A stretch of DNA of 64,000 nt from Castellaniella sp040276085 (GTDB lineage: Bacteria; Pseudomonadota; Gammaproteobacteria; Burkholderiales; Burkholderiaceae_B), in the NCBI RefSeq assembly GCF_040276085.1, contig NZ_JBELOK010000011.1, positions 1 to 64,000 of the forward strand, written 5' to 3'. The notes under the pieces were generated by a model. It was not told the DNA's origin. It was given only the letters and a program-made list of their open reading frames with translations, and made no database searches. Position numbers and translations under genes: made by a program. Below, one piece after another: positions 34,215 to 43,474 of this stretch (its first letter is position 1; each line of letters starts with the position of its first letter).

Positions 34215-35291
34215 ATGAGAAATTACCGTATCGCAACCATCCCAGGGGATGGAATCGGCAAAGAAGTCATCCCCGCGGGCCGTCAGCTGCTACAGGTGCT
34301 TGCCGGCGCAGACGGACAGTTCTCTGTTGAGTTCACGGATTTTGACTGGGGGGCGGACTACTACCGGGCGCATGGCGTGATGATGCCCGATGACGGCCTG
34401 GAAGCCCTGCGTGACAAGGACGCCATTTTGTTTGGCTCTGCCGGAGACCCCCATATTCCCGACCACATTACCCTATGGGGGCTCAGGCTAAAAATCTGCC
34501 AGGGGCTGGACCAATACGCCAATGTTCGCCCGACACGGATACTCCCGGGCATCGATGCACCCCTAAAGCGCTGCACCCCTCAGGATCTGGATTGGGTAAT
34601 CGTGCGCGAAAACTCGGAGGGCGAATACTCGGGCGTCGGTGGCAGGGTTCACCAGGGGCAAGCACTGGAAATCGCCACCGATCTGTCCATCCTCACACGT
34701 GCGGGTGTCGAGCGCATCATGCGTTTCGCATTTCGCCTGGCGCAGTCACGGCCACGCCGACTCCTTACAGTGATCAGCAAAAGCAACGCACAGCGCCATG
34801 CCATGGTGATGTGGGATGAGATCGCCCACCAGATCGCACAGGAATTCCCGGAGGTTACCTGGGACAAAGAGCTGGTAGACGCCGCCACCGCACGTATGGT
34901 TAACCGCCCTGCCTCATTGGACACCATTGTGGCCACAAACCTTCACGCGGATATTCTCAGCGACCTGGCCGCTGCCCTGGCCGGCAGCCTGGGCATCGCA
35001 CCCACTGGCAACATTGATCCCGAGCGCCGCTACCCCTCGATGTTTGAACCGATTCACGGCTCAGCCTTTGACATCATGGGCAAAGGCCTGGCCAACCCGA
35101 TCGGCACGTTCTGGTCTGTGGTGATGCTGCTGGAACACTTGGGCGAGCATCAGGCCGCAGCAAAAACCATGCGGGCCATCGAAACCGTCACGGCCAACCC
35201 TGCACTGCACACTCAGGATCTTGGCGGGCACGCCACCACCCGGGAAGTGACAGAAGCCATCTGTCTGCTGGTATCGGCGCCTGTTACTTAA
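34215..35291 (+). CDS. Tartrate dehydrogenase / D-malate dehydrogenase, paralogue 2
   Basis: 358 aa, same family as the gene at 32.1 kb but clearly divergent: the substrate loop reads VVRENSEGEY-like 'VIVRENSEGEYSGVGG' and the central block ISKSNAQRHAMVMWDE replaces TKSNGIAISMPYWDE. Metal-binding ATNLHADILSDLAAALAG and the EPIHGSAFDIMGKGLANPIG signature are intact. AGGAAA lies upstream of ATG 34215. Divergent from the LysR gene, hence probably its direct target. It may prefer a different stereoisomer (meso/L-tartrate or D-malate) from paralogue 1, which is speculation. Confidence 0.86.
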   Translation: MRNYRIATIPGDGIGKEVIPAGRQLLQVLAGADGQFSVEFTDFDWGADYYRAHGVMMPDDGLEALRDKDAILFGSAGDPHIPDHITLWGLRLKICQGLDQYANVRPTRILPGIDAPLKRCTPQDLDWVIVRENSEGEYSGVGGRVHQGQALEIATDLSILTRAGVERIMRFAFRLAQSRPRRLLTVISKSNAQRHAMVMWDEIAHQIAQEFPEVTWDKELVDAATARMVNRPASLDTIVATNLHADILSDLAAALAGSLGIAPTGNIDPERRYPSMFEPIHGSAFDIMGKGLANPIGTFWSVVMLLEHLGEHQAAAKTMRAIETVTANPALHTQDLGGHATTREVTEAICLLVSAPVT

Positions 35292-35488
35292 GGTTGACAG
35301 TTCAGCAGATAGCACGCGCCTATACAAACCTTTTAAGCCAGGTTTTATGTGTTTTATGCAACATCGCAGGCCCGCGGATGTAATAACTTTATATAGCGAT
35401 TGGCGCCTTTGTATTTTTACGACACAATGGACACATCGTCATACAAATCAGGCTGTTCGCCGTTATTTGCAATCAAAAGGGCTCTCCC

Positions 35489-37081
35489 ATGCGTGCATTT
35501 AAAATCGCTACCCGGCTCGCGTTGGGTTTCAGTCTCGTTCTTTTGCTGTTACTGATTATCGCTGCTGTCAGCATCTGGCGTATGCAGGGCAGCAGCAGCC
35601 AAATGCGCAGCATCATCGAGTCTGGTCTAAGCACCGAACGCTACATCGCCGAGTGGGAAAAAAACACGGCAATGAACGCCTTGCGCACCACCACAGTGGC
35701 ACAAATCACAAACGCCACACTGGCTGACAGCATTAAAAAAGACATGAAGGCCACCAGCGCGAAAATCTCCGTGCTGCAAAAGCAGGTTGAGGCCAACATC
35801 AATGATCCCGAAGCCCGTGAGCTGTTCGGCATTGTCCAGGCAAAGCGCTCCGAATACATTACCGCACGCACCGCCGCCATCAAAAACCAGGAATCCGGCA
35901 ACGAAGCAGCTGCCCGCCAGTTTTACGATCACGATCTGGCCAATTACCTGAGTGCCTACGTAGGCAGTGTCAGCAATTTGCTGACATACCAAAGGCAACT
36001 GATTGACCGCCACGCCCAGGAGCTGGATCGCAGCAACCAGCTGGGCATGGTCCTGGCTGCCAGTATTACTTTGCTGGCTTTGGTACTGGGGCTATTGTTT
36101 GCATGGCGAGTCACCCGATCCATTACAGGCCCTCTGCGCTCCACTGTGCTGCTGGCACAATCCGTGGCCAACCGGGATCTCAGCCAGCAGATCCAGCCCC
36201 AGGGAAAAGACGAAATCACCGAGCTCGAACACGCCTTGCAGCACATGTCTCAAGGGCTGCACAGCACAGTCAGCGAGCTGCGTTCGGGCGCCATGTCTAT
36301 TGCTACAGCCGCCGCACAAATTTCCAGTGGCAACCTGGATCTGTCGTCCCGTACTGAAGAACAGGCCAGCTCTCTCACAGAAACGGCCTCCACCATGGAG
36401 GAGATCACCGCCACGGTACGCCAAAATGCAGACAACGCCCAACAGGCCAATAGTCTGGCCACTTCGGCCACCCAGACAGCCACCCACGGGGGGGCGCTTG
36501 TCACAGAGCTCGTGTCCACCATGAGCAAAATCAATGCACAATCACAGCAGATTGTGGACATTATTGGCGTTATTGATTCCATCGCCTTCCAAACCAATAT
36601 CCTGGCACTGAATGCGGCTGTCGAAGCTGCACGCGCCGGAGAACAGGGGCGTGGCTTTGCGGTGGTGGCCTCCGAAGTCCGTGCACTGGCACAACGTTCT
36701 GCTGGCGCAGCCCGCGAAATCAAGTCTCTCATCGATACCTCGGTGGCGGCCATCACCACGGGCAACCAGCAAGCCAGCAATGCCGGGGCCTCCATGCAGG
36801 ACATCGTCCATGCCATTCATCGCGTCACCGACATCATGAACGAAATCAGTTCAGCCAATCGCGAACAAACTCACGGCATCGAGGAAATCAACACGGCCAT
36901 CACGCAAATGGATGATGTCACCCGCCAGAACGCCAGCTTGGTAGAACAATCTGCAGCCGCTGCAACCAGCCTGCAAGGACAGGCGGATACCTTGGCCAAT
37001 CTGGTGGCCACCTTCAGGCTGGCTGCAAACACTGAACCTCGCTCACGTCGGCCACATGTTGCGCTTTTAGCGCAGTCCTGA
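35489..37081 (+). CDS. Methyl-accepting chemotaxis protein 1
   Basis: 530-aa inner-membrane chemoreceptor. TM1 spans about residues 11-30, followed by a roughly 155-residue periplasmic four-helix-bundle sensor. TM2 is near 185-205, then HAMP and the cytoplasmic signalling hairpin. The kinase-contact tip IDSIAFQTNILALNAAVEAARAGEQG lies near 361-386. There is no C-terminal CheR/CheB pentapeptide. It adjoins the tartrate genes, so a C4-acid ligand is possible but unproven. AAGGG precedes ATG 35489. GCCGTTAT at 35459-35466 matches the -10 of the flaG sigma-28 promoter, but the -35 is poor. Confidence 0.94.
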   Translation: MRAFKIATRLALGFSLVLLLLLIIAAVSIWRMQGSSSQMRSIIESGLSTERYIAEWEKNTAMNALRTTTVAQITNATLADSIKKDMKATSAKISVLQKQVEANINDPEARELFGIVQAKRSEYITARTAAIKNQESGNEAAARQFYDHDLANYLSAYVGSVSNLLTYQRQLIDRHAQELDRSNQLGMVLAASITLLALVLGLLFAWRVTRSITGPLRSTVLLAQSVANRDLSQQIQPQGKDEITELEHALQHMSQGLHSTVSELRSGAMSIATAAAQISSGNLDLSSRTEEQASSLTETASTMEEITATVRQNADNAQQANSLATSATQTATHGGALVTELVSTMSKINAQSQQIVDIIGVIDSIAFQTNILALNAAVEAARAGEQGRGFAVVASEVRALAQRSAGAAREIKSLIDTSVAAITTGNQQASNAGASMQDIVHAIHRVTDIMNEISSANREQTHGIEEINTAITQMDDVTRQNASLVEQSAAAATSLQGQADTLANLVATFRLAANTEPRSRRPHVALLAQS

Positions 37082-37211
37082 ACACACCTGCCCTGCCGGC
37101 CCTCCAATACTTCGGGGGCCAGGCGGCGGCGCCCATACACCTGACAACGATGGCTACACCATCATCACACATCACTATAATTCAGCCTCTCGCCTGAGCA
37201 GATCCTTCAAC

Positions 37212-38264
37212 ATGAAAGCAATTGCGCGGCGGGCAGCACTCAGGATACCAGGCTGGTTGTGCCTGGTTATTCTTGGCCTGTGCAGCCCGGCATGGGCCAT
37301 GGCATCAGGTGCCAGGCTGCCCATCCGCCAGCCCCACACCACAGCCCTTCTTCAGCCGGCCTCATCCAGGCCAGTGGCCTGCACACACGGCAAGACTCTC
37401 AGCGTCGTGGCCCACCCGGATGATGACTTGCTTTTCATGAACCCGGATCAGAACGACGCCATCCAGCATAAACAGTGCGTGATGGTCCTGTATCTGACAG
37501 CGGGCGACCGAGGAGAAGGCCTGCCTTATTTGCAAGCCCGCGAGCGGGGCCTGATGGCCGCTTATGCGGCAATGGCCCGGGTAGCCAACCATTGGCAGAC
37601 AGACGGCTGGCTGGTCGGTGGGCATACTGTGGTTCGCCACACCCTGAAGGCAACCCCCCGGGTGCAGCTGATCATGTTGCGTATTCCCGACCCCTGGCTG
37701 GGGCATGGTTGGGGCAGCCTGACGCCGCTTAGCCAACTGGAGTCTGTGGCACATACAGGCGTACTCACCTATGCCCCGTATCCGACGCACTTTGATCGCA
37801 ACAGCTTGATTCAGTGGTTATCGGCCGTTATCCAGGCCGTACAACCCAATGACATCCGCCTGATGGACGGCTCGATCACGATCCCCTATACCCAGCTGTG
37901 CTGGCGCTGCCGCGGACACGACCACCCCGATCACATTGCCAGTGCACGTCTGGTACAGGCGGCAATACAAGCCATGCCGGGCCCTTATCGGTCACAGCGA
38001 TACCTGGGCTACCCCAGCCAGGAGCGCCCTGGTAATTTAAACGCCAGCCAAAAGGCTCTTAAAACCGCTGTTTTCTTGCGCTATATGGCTAACGACCCGC
38101 GTTACTGCGCCCGCCAATCGAAATGTTCGCGCCCACGCGGCCCCGAGGCTGCATGGGTGTGGCGACAATATCGACTGGATGATGATGCGGCTGGCCCCAT
38201 GCCCAAACTGCTGCTGGCAAGCCCTCAGACGTCTTTATCGGCGTCGGCCAAATCACCCGACTGA
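37212..38264 (+). CDS. Secreted PIG-L family deacetylase (LmbE-like)
   Basis: 350 aa. Signal peptide near the N-terminus (IPGWLCLVILGLCSPAWAMA). The zinc motif AHPDDD (VVAHPDDDLLFMNPD) and the third ligand region HDHPDHIASARLVQ define the PIG-L/LmbE fold, which removes N-acetyl groups from GlcNAc-type or related substrates. Export suggests an extracellular or periplasmic polysaccharide or glycoconjugate substrate, which is inference. The last 40 bp overlap the end of the oppositely oriented trmD gene. Confidence 0.85.
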   Translation: MKAIARRAALRIPGWLCLVILGLCSPAWAMASGARLPIRQPHTTALLQPASSRPVACTHGKTLSVVAHPDDDLLFMNPDQNDAIQHKQCVMVLYLTAGDRGEGLPYLQARERGLMAAYAAMARVANHWQTDGWLVGGHTVVRHTLKATPRVQLIMLRIPDPWLGHGWGSLTPLSQLESVAHTGVLTYAPYPTHFDRNSLIQWLSAVIQAVQPNDIRLMDGSITIPYTQLCWRCRGHDHPDHIASARLVQAAIQAMPGPYRSQRYLGYPSQERPGNLNASQKALKTAVFLRYMANDPRYCARQSKCSRPRGPEAAWVWRQYRLDDDAAGPMPKLLLASPQTSLSASAKSPD

Positions 38265-39025
38265 ATACGCTTGAGTACAGCCTGATCTGCGCGGGTGAGT
38301 TCTCCGCGCTGCTGTGCCGCCTGCAGCAAATCCGGACGGTGCCTGGAAGTAATTGCCAGCGAAGCCTCACGCCGCCAAGCGGCAATATGGGCATGATGGC
38401 CAGACAGCAAAACCTCGGGTGTTTCGATCCCACGCCAGAGTTCAGGCCGGGTGTAATGGGGACTATCCAGCAAGCCGCTAAGCGCTGGATTAAAGGAATC
38501 CTGCTCAGCCGAGGCAGCATCGTGCAAGACACCAGGCAACAGGCGCACGATACTGTCAATCAGTACCATGGCACCCAGCTCGCCACCCGAGAGCACAAAA
38601 TCACCCAAAGAGATTTCCTGATCGACATACGCATCAATAAAGCGCTGATCAATGCCTTCGTAGCGGCCGCAAACAAAAATCGCACCGGTACTGGTTGCCA
38701 TCTGAGAAGCCAAACCTTGCTGATGCACCTGACCAGCCGGAGACAGCAGCACCACTGGCGCCAAAGCGCCAGTATCGGCCTCTGCCTGCTGGCGAGCTGC
38801 CCGGACGGCGTCAATGGCCAGTGCCAGAGGCTCGGCCATCATCACCATGCCCGGGCCACCGCCAAACGGACGGTCATCCACAGTCCGGTGGACGTCTTGC
38901 GTGAAATCGCGGGGGTTCCAGGTGTGTAACGACCATTGCCCGCGCTGATGAGCGCGGCCACTGACGCCGTACTGGCAAACAGCTGCAAACATGTCCGGAA
39001 ACAGCGTAATGATGTCAAAGCGCAT
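38225..39025 (-). CDS. trmD: tRNA (guanine-37-N1)-methyltransferase
   Basis: 266 aa. Methylates G37 next to the anticodon, preventing +1 frameshifting. Trefoil-knot AdoMet site: FGGGPGMVMMAEPLALAID, VLLSPAGQVHQQ, FVCGRYEGIDQRFID and SLGDFVLSGGELGAMVLID. It follows rimM in the conserved rpsP-rimM-trmD order, with 14 bp between rimM stop and trmD start. Its 3' end overlaps the PIG-L gene, and rplS does not follow. Confidence 0.96.
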   Translation of the reverse strand: MRFDIITLFPDMFAAVCQYGVSGRAHQRGQWSLHTWNPRDFTQDVHRTVDDRPFGGGPGMVMMAEPLALAIDAVRAARQQAEADTGALAPVVLLSPAGQVHQQGLASQMATSTGAIFVCGRYEGIDQRFIDAYVDQEISLGDFVLSGGELGAMVLIDSIVRLLPGVLHDAASAEQDSFNPALSGLLDSPHYTRPELWRGIETPEVLLSGHHAHIAAWRREASLAITSRHRPDLLQAAQQRGELTRADQAVLKRIQSGDLADADKDV

Positions 39026-39039
39026 AACGGCCCGGCGCC

Positions 39040-39660
39040 TTAAAAATCAAGCGGCCAATTGCTGATCAGCTTGCGGTTGGGGAGATCGACCTGCTGAACA
39101 TGCGCTGCCACAAAGGGAACCAGCACATGGCGCAAGCGGCCACGGGCATCGTGCGCCGGCTGAAAATCTCCGGCATCATCATAAGCACCACACGCCACTT
39201 GCAGCACAGCGTGAGCCGAGTTATCGAAGATTTGGTCGATCTGCCCCATCAGGACAGACTCTCCCGAATCAGACTGCGCGTAAAAGTCACAGCCGATAAG
39301 GTCGATCCAGTAGTATTCGTCTGCCTGGGCATCTGGAAACGCCGCACGCGGCACCCAAACAGTGTATCCGCGCAATTGTTCGGCAGCGGTACGGTTGGCC
39401 AGGCCAAGCAGCTGTGCCACGCAGTGGTCGCCCTGCTGCCGAAACACTTGTACCTGCCATTGGACAGGACGCGAAAAGGCACCAGACTCGAGTGGCGAGT
39501 TTGGTGCCTTTAACCACCAGACCGGTGCATTTTGCAATGCCTGGGCCTGTGGTGAGTAGGGCTGGATATTAACCCAGCCCTGGATGCCGTGTGCCGAAGC
39601 CACCCGGCCAACCTCGATGAGGTCCTGGGGGATGGCTGCGTCAGAAGAGGATTCTGGCAT
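39040..39660 (-). CDS. rimM: Ribosome maturation factor RimM
   Basis: 206 aa. Assists 30S head assembly and binds S19. N-terminal RimM barrel starts EVGRVASAHGIQGWVNIQPYS; the C-terminal PRC-barrel contains EYYWIDLIGCDFY and the ending LVPFVAAHVQQVDLPNRKL...WPLDF. The start at ATG 39660 (MPESSSDAAIPQD) is chosen by family length; the longer frame to 39801 runs into rpsP. Lies 10 bp downstream of rpsP. Confidence 0.94.
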   Translation of the reverse strand: MPESSSDAAIPQDLIEVGRVASAHGIQGWVNIQPYSPQAQALQNAPVWWLKAPNSPLESGAFSRPVQWQVQVFRQQGDHCVAQLLGLANRTAAEQLRGYTVWVPRAAFPDAQADEYYWIDLIGCDFYAQSDSGESVLMGQIDQIFDNSAHAVLQVACGAYDDAGDFQPAHDARGRLRHVLVPFVAAHVQQVDLPNRKLISNWPLDF

Positions 39661-39670
39661 GTCGGCCGAA

Positions 39671-39931
39671 TCAGGCGGCCGTGGCCACCTTGGCGGAGTA
39701 TTCCTTGACCAGGCGATCAACCGTACCCGACAGCTGGGCACCGTTGGACACCCAATGCTGGATGCGATCCAGAGAGATGCGCAGTTTTTCCTGGCCTTCA
39801 TTGGCTACGGGGTTGTAAAAACCCACGCGCTCGATGAAACGGCCATCGCGGCGATTGCGCGAATCGGCAGCAACGACATTGTAGAAGGGACGCTTCTTCG
39901 AGCCGCCGCGGGCCAGACGAATCACAACCAT
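39671..39931 (-). CDS. rpsP: 30S ribosomal protein S16
   Basis: 86 aa, standard S16 length. Begins MVVIRLARGGSKKRPFYNVVAADSRNRRDGRFIERVGFYNP, the canonical S16 start. First gene of the rpsP-rimM-trmD operon. The start at 39931 removes 15 non-conserved upstream codons. Confidence 0.97.
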   Translation of the reverse strand: MVVIRLARGGSKKRPFYNVVAADSRNRRDGRFIERVGFYNPVANEGQEKLRISLDRIQHWVSNGAQLSGTVDRLVKEYSAKVATAA

Positions 39932-39966
39932 TGATAATCCTTTGATAAACCGGTGTAAAACACAAA

Positions 39967-39996
39967 ATTTTAGCACTATGACACTGAATATCGCAA
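39967..39996 (-). promoter_or_regulatory. Sigma-70 promoter of rpsP-rimM-trmD
   Basis: On the minus strand TTGCGA (-35, 39991-39996) and TAAAAT (-10, 39967-39972) are separated by 18 bp, with a TG just before the -10. It lies 36 bp upstream of the rpsP start codon. Confidence 0.55.
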
Positions 39997-40058
39997 TGAG
40001 TCTTTGCGTTCAGGCCCATAGCGGACGATGAAAAACAACAGGCTATGCCTGCAAATGA

Positions 40059-40307
40059 TTAACGCCGCTGCACATAGTGCAGCATGACGGTGTCATCCTG
40101 AGCAACCTGAGCCAGCAACGGGTTGCCTGTTTGCTGGCAAAACGCCTGGAAATCCCGGGCAGCATGAGGGTCGGTGGTAAGTACCGCCAACACTTGTCCG
40201 CTGGATAAATGTGCCAGCGCCTTTTTGGTGCGCAGGATGGGCAGGGGACAATTGAGCCCCTTGGCATCCACCTGCTGATCAGGCACTGGCAAAGATGTAT
40301 CAGACAT
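40059..40307 (-). CDS. TusA-family sulfur carrier/sulfurtransferase
   Basis: 82 aa. The TusA/SirA signature VDAKGLNCPLPILRTKKAL contains the Cys that carries persulfide sulfur, as CPxP. C-terminal AARDFQAFCQQTGN is typical of the small TusA-like fold. Its ATG overlaps the alaS stop by one base (TAATG), implying translational coupling with alaS. Possible role in tRNA thiolation or general sulfur transfer. Confidence 0.9.
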   Translation of the reverse strand: MSDTSLPVPDQQVDAKGLNCPLPILRTKKALAHLSSGQVLAVLTTDPHAARDFQAFCQQTGNPLLAQVAQDDTVMLHYVQRR

Positions 40308-42931
40308 TACGCGGCCTGCAAACGGGAAGCCAGCCACGTTGCCACGCCGGCAACCGCAGCATCCAGTGCGGGCACATCCGTACCCCCACCCATGGCCATA
40401 TCAGGCCGCCCGCCACCTTTGCCACCCACCTGCTTGGCAACTGCGCCCACCAGATCACCGGCCTTGACACGAGAAGTGAGCTCGGGGCTGACGCCTGCCA
40501 CCAGGCTGATTTTGTCGTCGGTGACTGCCGCCAGCAAAATCACGGCATTGGAAAGCCGGGACTTGAGCTGATCAACCATGCTGCGCAAGGCCTTGGGATC
40601 CACACCATTGAGACGGGTAGCCAGCAATTTGACCCCGGCGACGTCTACCGCCTGGCCTGCCAGATCGGCACCTGCTGCGGATGCCAGCTTATCCTGAAGA
40701 CGCTCGAGCTCGCGCTCGAGGTGACGGGATTGCTGCTGCAAGGCCTGGATACGCTCGGGCACCGCGCTGGTTTGGGTTTTAAGCAGGCTGGCTGCGTGGC
40801 TTAGCACATCTTGCGTATCTTGCACCCAGGCCAGCGCATTGCGGCCGGTGATCGCCTCGACCCGGCGAATCCCCGCCGCCACCCCGCTTTCAGAGGTGAT
40901 CTTGAACAGGCCAATATCACCAGTGCGTGAAACATGGGTACCCCCGCAAAGCTCGCGAGAAAACCCAATATCCAGTACGCGAACGACATCACCGTATTTT
41001 TCACCAAAAAGCGCCATAGCGCCGGCAGCGACGGCTTCGTCGTAGCCCAGCAAACGCGTTTGTACTGCCTGATTGGCCAGAACCTGCGTATTGACGATGG
41101 CTTCTACTTGGGCGATTTCGTCGGTGCTCAGTGGCGCATCGTGGGCGAAGTCGAAACGGGTTTTGTCTGGATCCACCAAAGAACCCCGCTGCTGGACGTG
41201 CTCACCCAGCACCTGACGCAAGGCCTTGTGCATCAAGTGTGTGGCGGAGTGGTTGCGCATGGTGTCGGCACGGCGCTGGCCATCTACCTGTGTTTGCACG
41301 ACATCCCCCACGGACAGTGTCCCTTCGAGGACGGTGCCATGGTGACCAAACACAGTACTTTGGATTTTTTGTGTATCTGCGACCTGAAAACGGGCCGCCG
41401 CGTTGTGCATGACGCCAGTATCACCCACCTGGCCACCCGACTCGGCATAAAACGGTGTGGCATCCAGCACCACTACGGCATCCTGCCCCTGGGCAATCGA
41501 ATCGACCAAGGTGCCATCAATATATAAACCAGTGATGGTGGCCTGGCCTTCGAGGTGCTCGTAGCCATCAAAGCGGGTATCCACGCCATCGTAGCTGAGG
41601 TCGGTCGCAGCCTTGAACTTGCCTGCGGCACGAGCCTGCTCGCGCTGGTGCGCCATGGCGGTTTCGAAGCCGTCAAGATCCACCTGAATTTTGCGCTCGC
41701 GGCAGATATCGGCAGTGAGATCCACCGGAAAACCGTAGGTGTCGTACAAGGTGAACAGCGTTTGACCATCCAGTGCCTGCCCCGGGGGCAGGGCTGAAAG
41801 CGCAGACTCGAGAATCCGCATGCCGTTCTCGAGGGTTTCGCCAAAACGTTCTTCTTCCTGGCGCAGCACTTGCTCGACGCGTGCCTGCTGGGCGGAGAGC
41901 TCTGGATAAGCAGCACCCATTTGCTCGACCAGATCGGCTACCAGCCGGTGGAAAAACACCCCTTTTTGCCCCAGCTTGTGACCATGACGCAAGGCACGAC
42001 GGATGATGCGGCGCAGCACGTAGCCTCGCCCCTCGTTGCCCGGAATCACACCATCCACCACCAAAAAGCTGCAGGCACGGATGTGATCGGCAATCACCTT
42101 GAGCGAATTGTCGGCAAGATCGCTGGTGCCGGTTTCACGGGCGGCGGCGCGAATCAGGTGCTGAAACAAATCGATGTCGTAGTTGGAATGGACGTGTTGC
42201 AGCACCGCTGCAATGCGCTCGAGCCCCATGCCGGTATCTACACAAGGCTTGGGTAGCGGGTGCATGGTGCCCTGGGCGTCACGCTCGAACTGCATGAACA
42301 CCAGGTTCCAGATTTCGATGTAACGATCACCGTCTTCTTCGGGAGAGCCCGGCGGGCCGCCCCAGATATCGTCGCCATGGTCGTAAAAGATCTCGGAGCA
42401 CGGCCCACAGGGGCCGGTATCGGCCATCTGCCAGAAATTATCCGAGGCATAGCGCGCGCCTTTGTTGTCGCCAATGCGAATAATGCGCTCGGGGGGAACC
42501 CCCACCTGCTGGGCCCAGATATCATAGGCTTCGTCGTCTTCGTGGTAGACAGTGACCCAGAGCTTTTCTTTGGGCAAACCATAGACGTCGGTAAGCAGCG
42601 ACCATGCGTACCGGATCGCATCCTGCTTGAAATAATCGCCAAAGCTGAAATTGCCCAACATCTCGAAAAAAGTATGGTGACGGGCGGTATACCCGACATT
42701 TTCGAGATCGTTGTGCTTGCCACCCGCCCGAACGCAGCGTTGGGCGGTGGTTGCACGATGGTAGGGCCGACTGTCTTTGCCGGTAAAGACGTCCTTGAAC
42801 TGCACCATACCTGCATTGGTAAACAGCAAGGTTGGGTCGTTGGCCGGCACCAGGGGCGAGGACGGTACGACCTGATGCCCCTTGGATTCAAAAAAGGACA
42901 GGAACTTCTGACGGATTTCGGAGGTTTTCAT
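40307..42931 (-). CDS. alaS: Alanyl-tRNA synthetase
   Basis: 874 aa, normal for bacterial AlaRS. The class II catalytic domain begins MKTSEIRQKFLSFFESKGHQVVPSSPLVP, with GKHNDLENVGYTARHHTFFEMLGNFSFGDYFK. Editing-domain zinc ligands include the HxxxH-type NHSATHLMHKAL and CGGTHVSRTGDIG. The C-terminal C-Ala domain is complete. Charges tRNA-Ala and edits Ser/Gly. tusA follows with a 1-bp overlap. Confidence 0.97.
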   Translation of the reverse strand: MKTSEIRQKFLSFFESKGHQVVPSSPLVPANDPTLLFTNAGMVQFKDVFTGKDSRPYHRATTAQRCVRAGGKHNDLENVGYTARHHTFFEMLGNFSFGDYFKQDAIRYAWSLLTDVYGLPKEKLWVTVYHEDDEAYDIWAQQVGVPPERIIRIGDNKGARYASDNFWQMADTGPCGPCSEIFYDHGDDIWGGPPGSPEEDGDRYIEIWNLVFMQFERDAQGTMHPLPKPCVDTGMGLERIAAVLQHVHSNYDIDLFQHLIRAAARETGTSDLADNSLKVIADHIRACSFLVVDGVIPGNEGRGYVLRRIIRRALRHGHKLGQKGVFFHRLVADLVEQMGAAYPELSAQQARVEQVLRQEEERFGETLENGMRILESALSALPPGQALDGQTLFTLYDTYGFPVDLTADICRERKIQVDLDGFETAMAHQREQARAAGKFKAATDLSYDGVDTRFDGYEHLEGQATITGLYIDGTLVDSIAQGQDAVVVLDATPFYAESGGQVGDTGVMHNAAARFQVADTQKIQSTVFGHHGTVLEGTLSVGDVVQTQVDGQRRADTMRNHSATHLMHKALRQVLGEHVQQRGSLVDPDKTRFDFAHDAPLSTDEIAQVEAIVNTQVLANQAVQTRLLGYDEAVAAGAMALFGEKYGDVVRVLDIGFSRELCGGTHVSRTGDIGLFKITSESGVAAGIRRVEAITGRNALAWVQDTQDVLSHAASLLKTQTSAVPERIQALQQQSRHLERELERLQDKLASAAGADLAGQAVDVAGVKLLATRLNGVDPKALRSMVDQLKSRLSNAVILLAAVTDDKISLVAGVSPELTSRVKAGDLVGAVAKQVGGKGGGRPDMAMGGGTDVPALDAAVAGVATWLASRLQAA

Positions 42932-42962
42932 TCGTTAGGCCGCAAGGGGAAACTAGCCGGCC

Positions 42963-42968
42963 ATTATA
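42963..42968 (-). promoter_or_regulatory. -10 element of the alaS promoter
   Basis: A perfect TATAAT on the minus strand, 31 bp upstream of the alaS ATG. No good -35 at 16-18 bp was recognised. Confidence 0.4.
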
Positions 42969-43000
42969 GAATGGCTTTCCGGGAAACGCTGCGGCAATGC

Positions 43001-43429
43001 TTATGCGTAGCTATGTTCTTCCATCGCCTCGATTGCTGGATAGAACTCACGGTTTTCGCGCACCATCCGTGTATGGATGTTTTTAAGGACAACATTGGCC
43101 TCAGCCTTGAACTCTTCAGGCTTTTTGCTCAGCAGCGTGGCATTGCTCCAGCGACGCGCAAAATTGATGAATGCATTGGCAATGCCCGGCATGTCATTTT
43201 GATAGGTGCGGCTCATGTTGGCCATGGCAACGTCGCCGCTACGCTCCAGGGACGGATACAAAATACGGTCTTCGATCGCCAGATGCTGTGTGATCACCTG
43301 TGACAGCGCCTTGAGCTCGTGTGCAATATCCACGGCATACTCAGCCACCCCCTGATGTGACAGCTTGCGCAGTACGGCAATACCGCTGAGGATTTCGACG
43401 TGATGGCTTTTGAAACGATCAATATTCAT
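43001..43429 (-). CDS. Hemerythrin-domain protein (putative di-iron, NO/oxygen response)
   Basis: 142 aa, one hemerythrin-type four-helix bundle. Candidate di-iron ligands: HH in FKSHHVEIL near the N-terminus, H and E in QHLAIEDRILYP, and H and E in IHTRMVRENREFYP. Some relatives store or sense O2 or NO or repair iron-sulfur clusters. An NsrR-like palindrome lies about 46-68 bp upstream of the ATG, which strengthens a nitrosative-stress role by inference. It is monocistronic, between alaS and fliA. Confidence 0.82.
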   Translation of the reverse strand: MNIDRFKSHHVEILSGIAVLRKLSHQGVAEYAVDIAHELKALSQVITQHLAIEDRILYPSLERSGDVAMANMSRTYQNDMPGIANAFINFARRWSNATLLSKKPEEFKAEANVVLKNIHTRMVRENREFYPAIEAMEEHSYA

Positions 43430-43474
43430 GGAAGAACTTCCTTCTGGACGGCTAAGTGTGACTGCTTATTTCAT

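Noticed and set aside
35440..35466. Sigma-28 promoter before chemoreceptor 1
   Set aside because: The -10 octamer and spacing fit, but the -35 (CATACAAA) matches poorly, so it is mentioned as an observation and not listed as a feature.
42260..43303. 347-aa plus-strand open frame across alaS and the hemerythrin gene
   Set aside because: Antisense to two clear genes, with no recognisable protein features.
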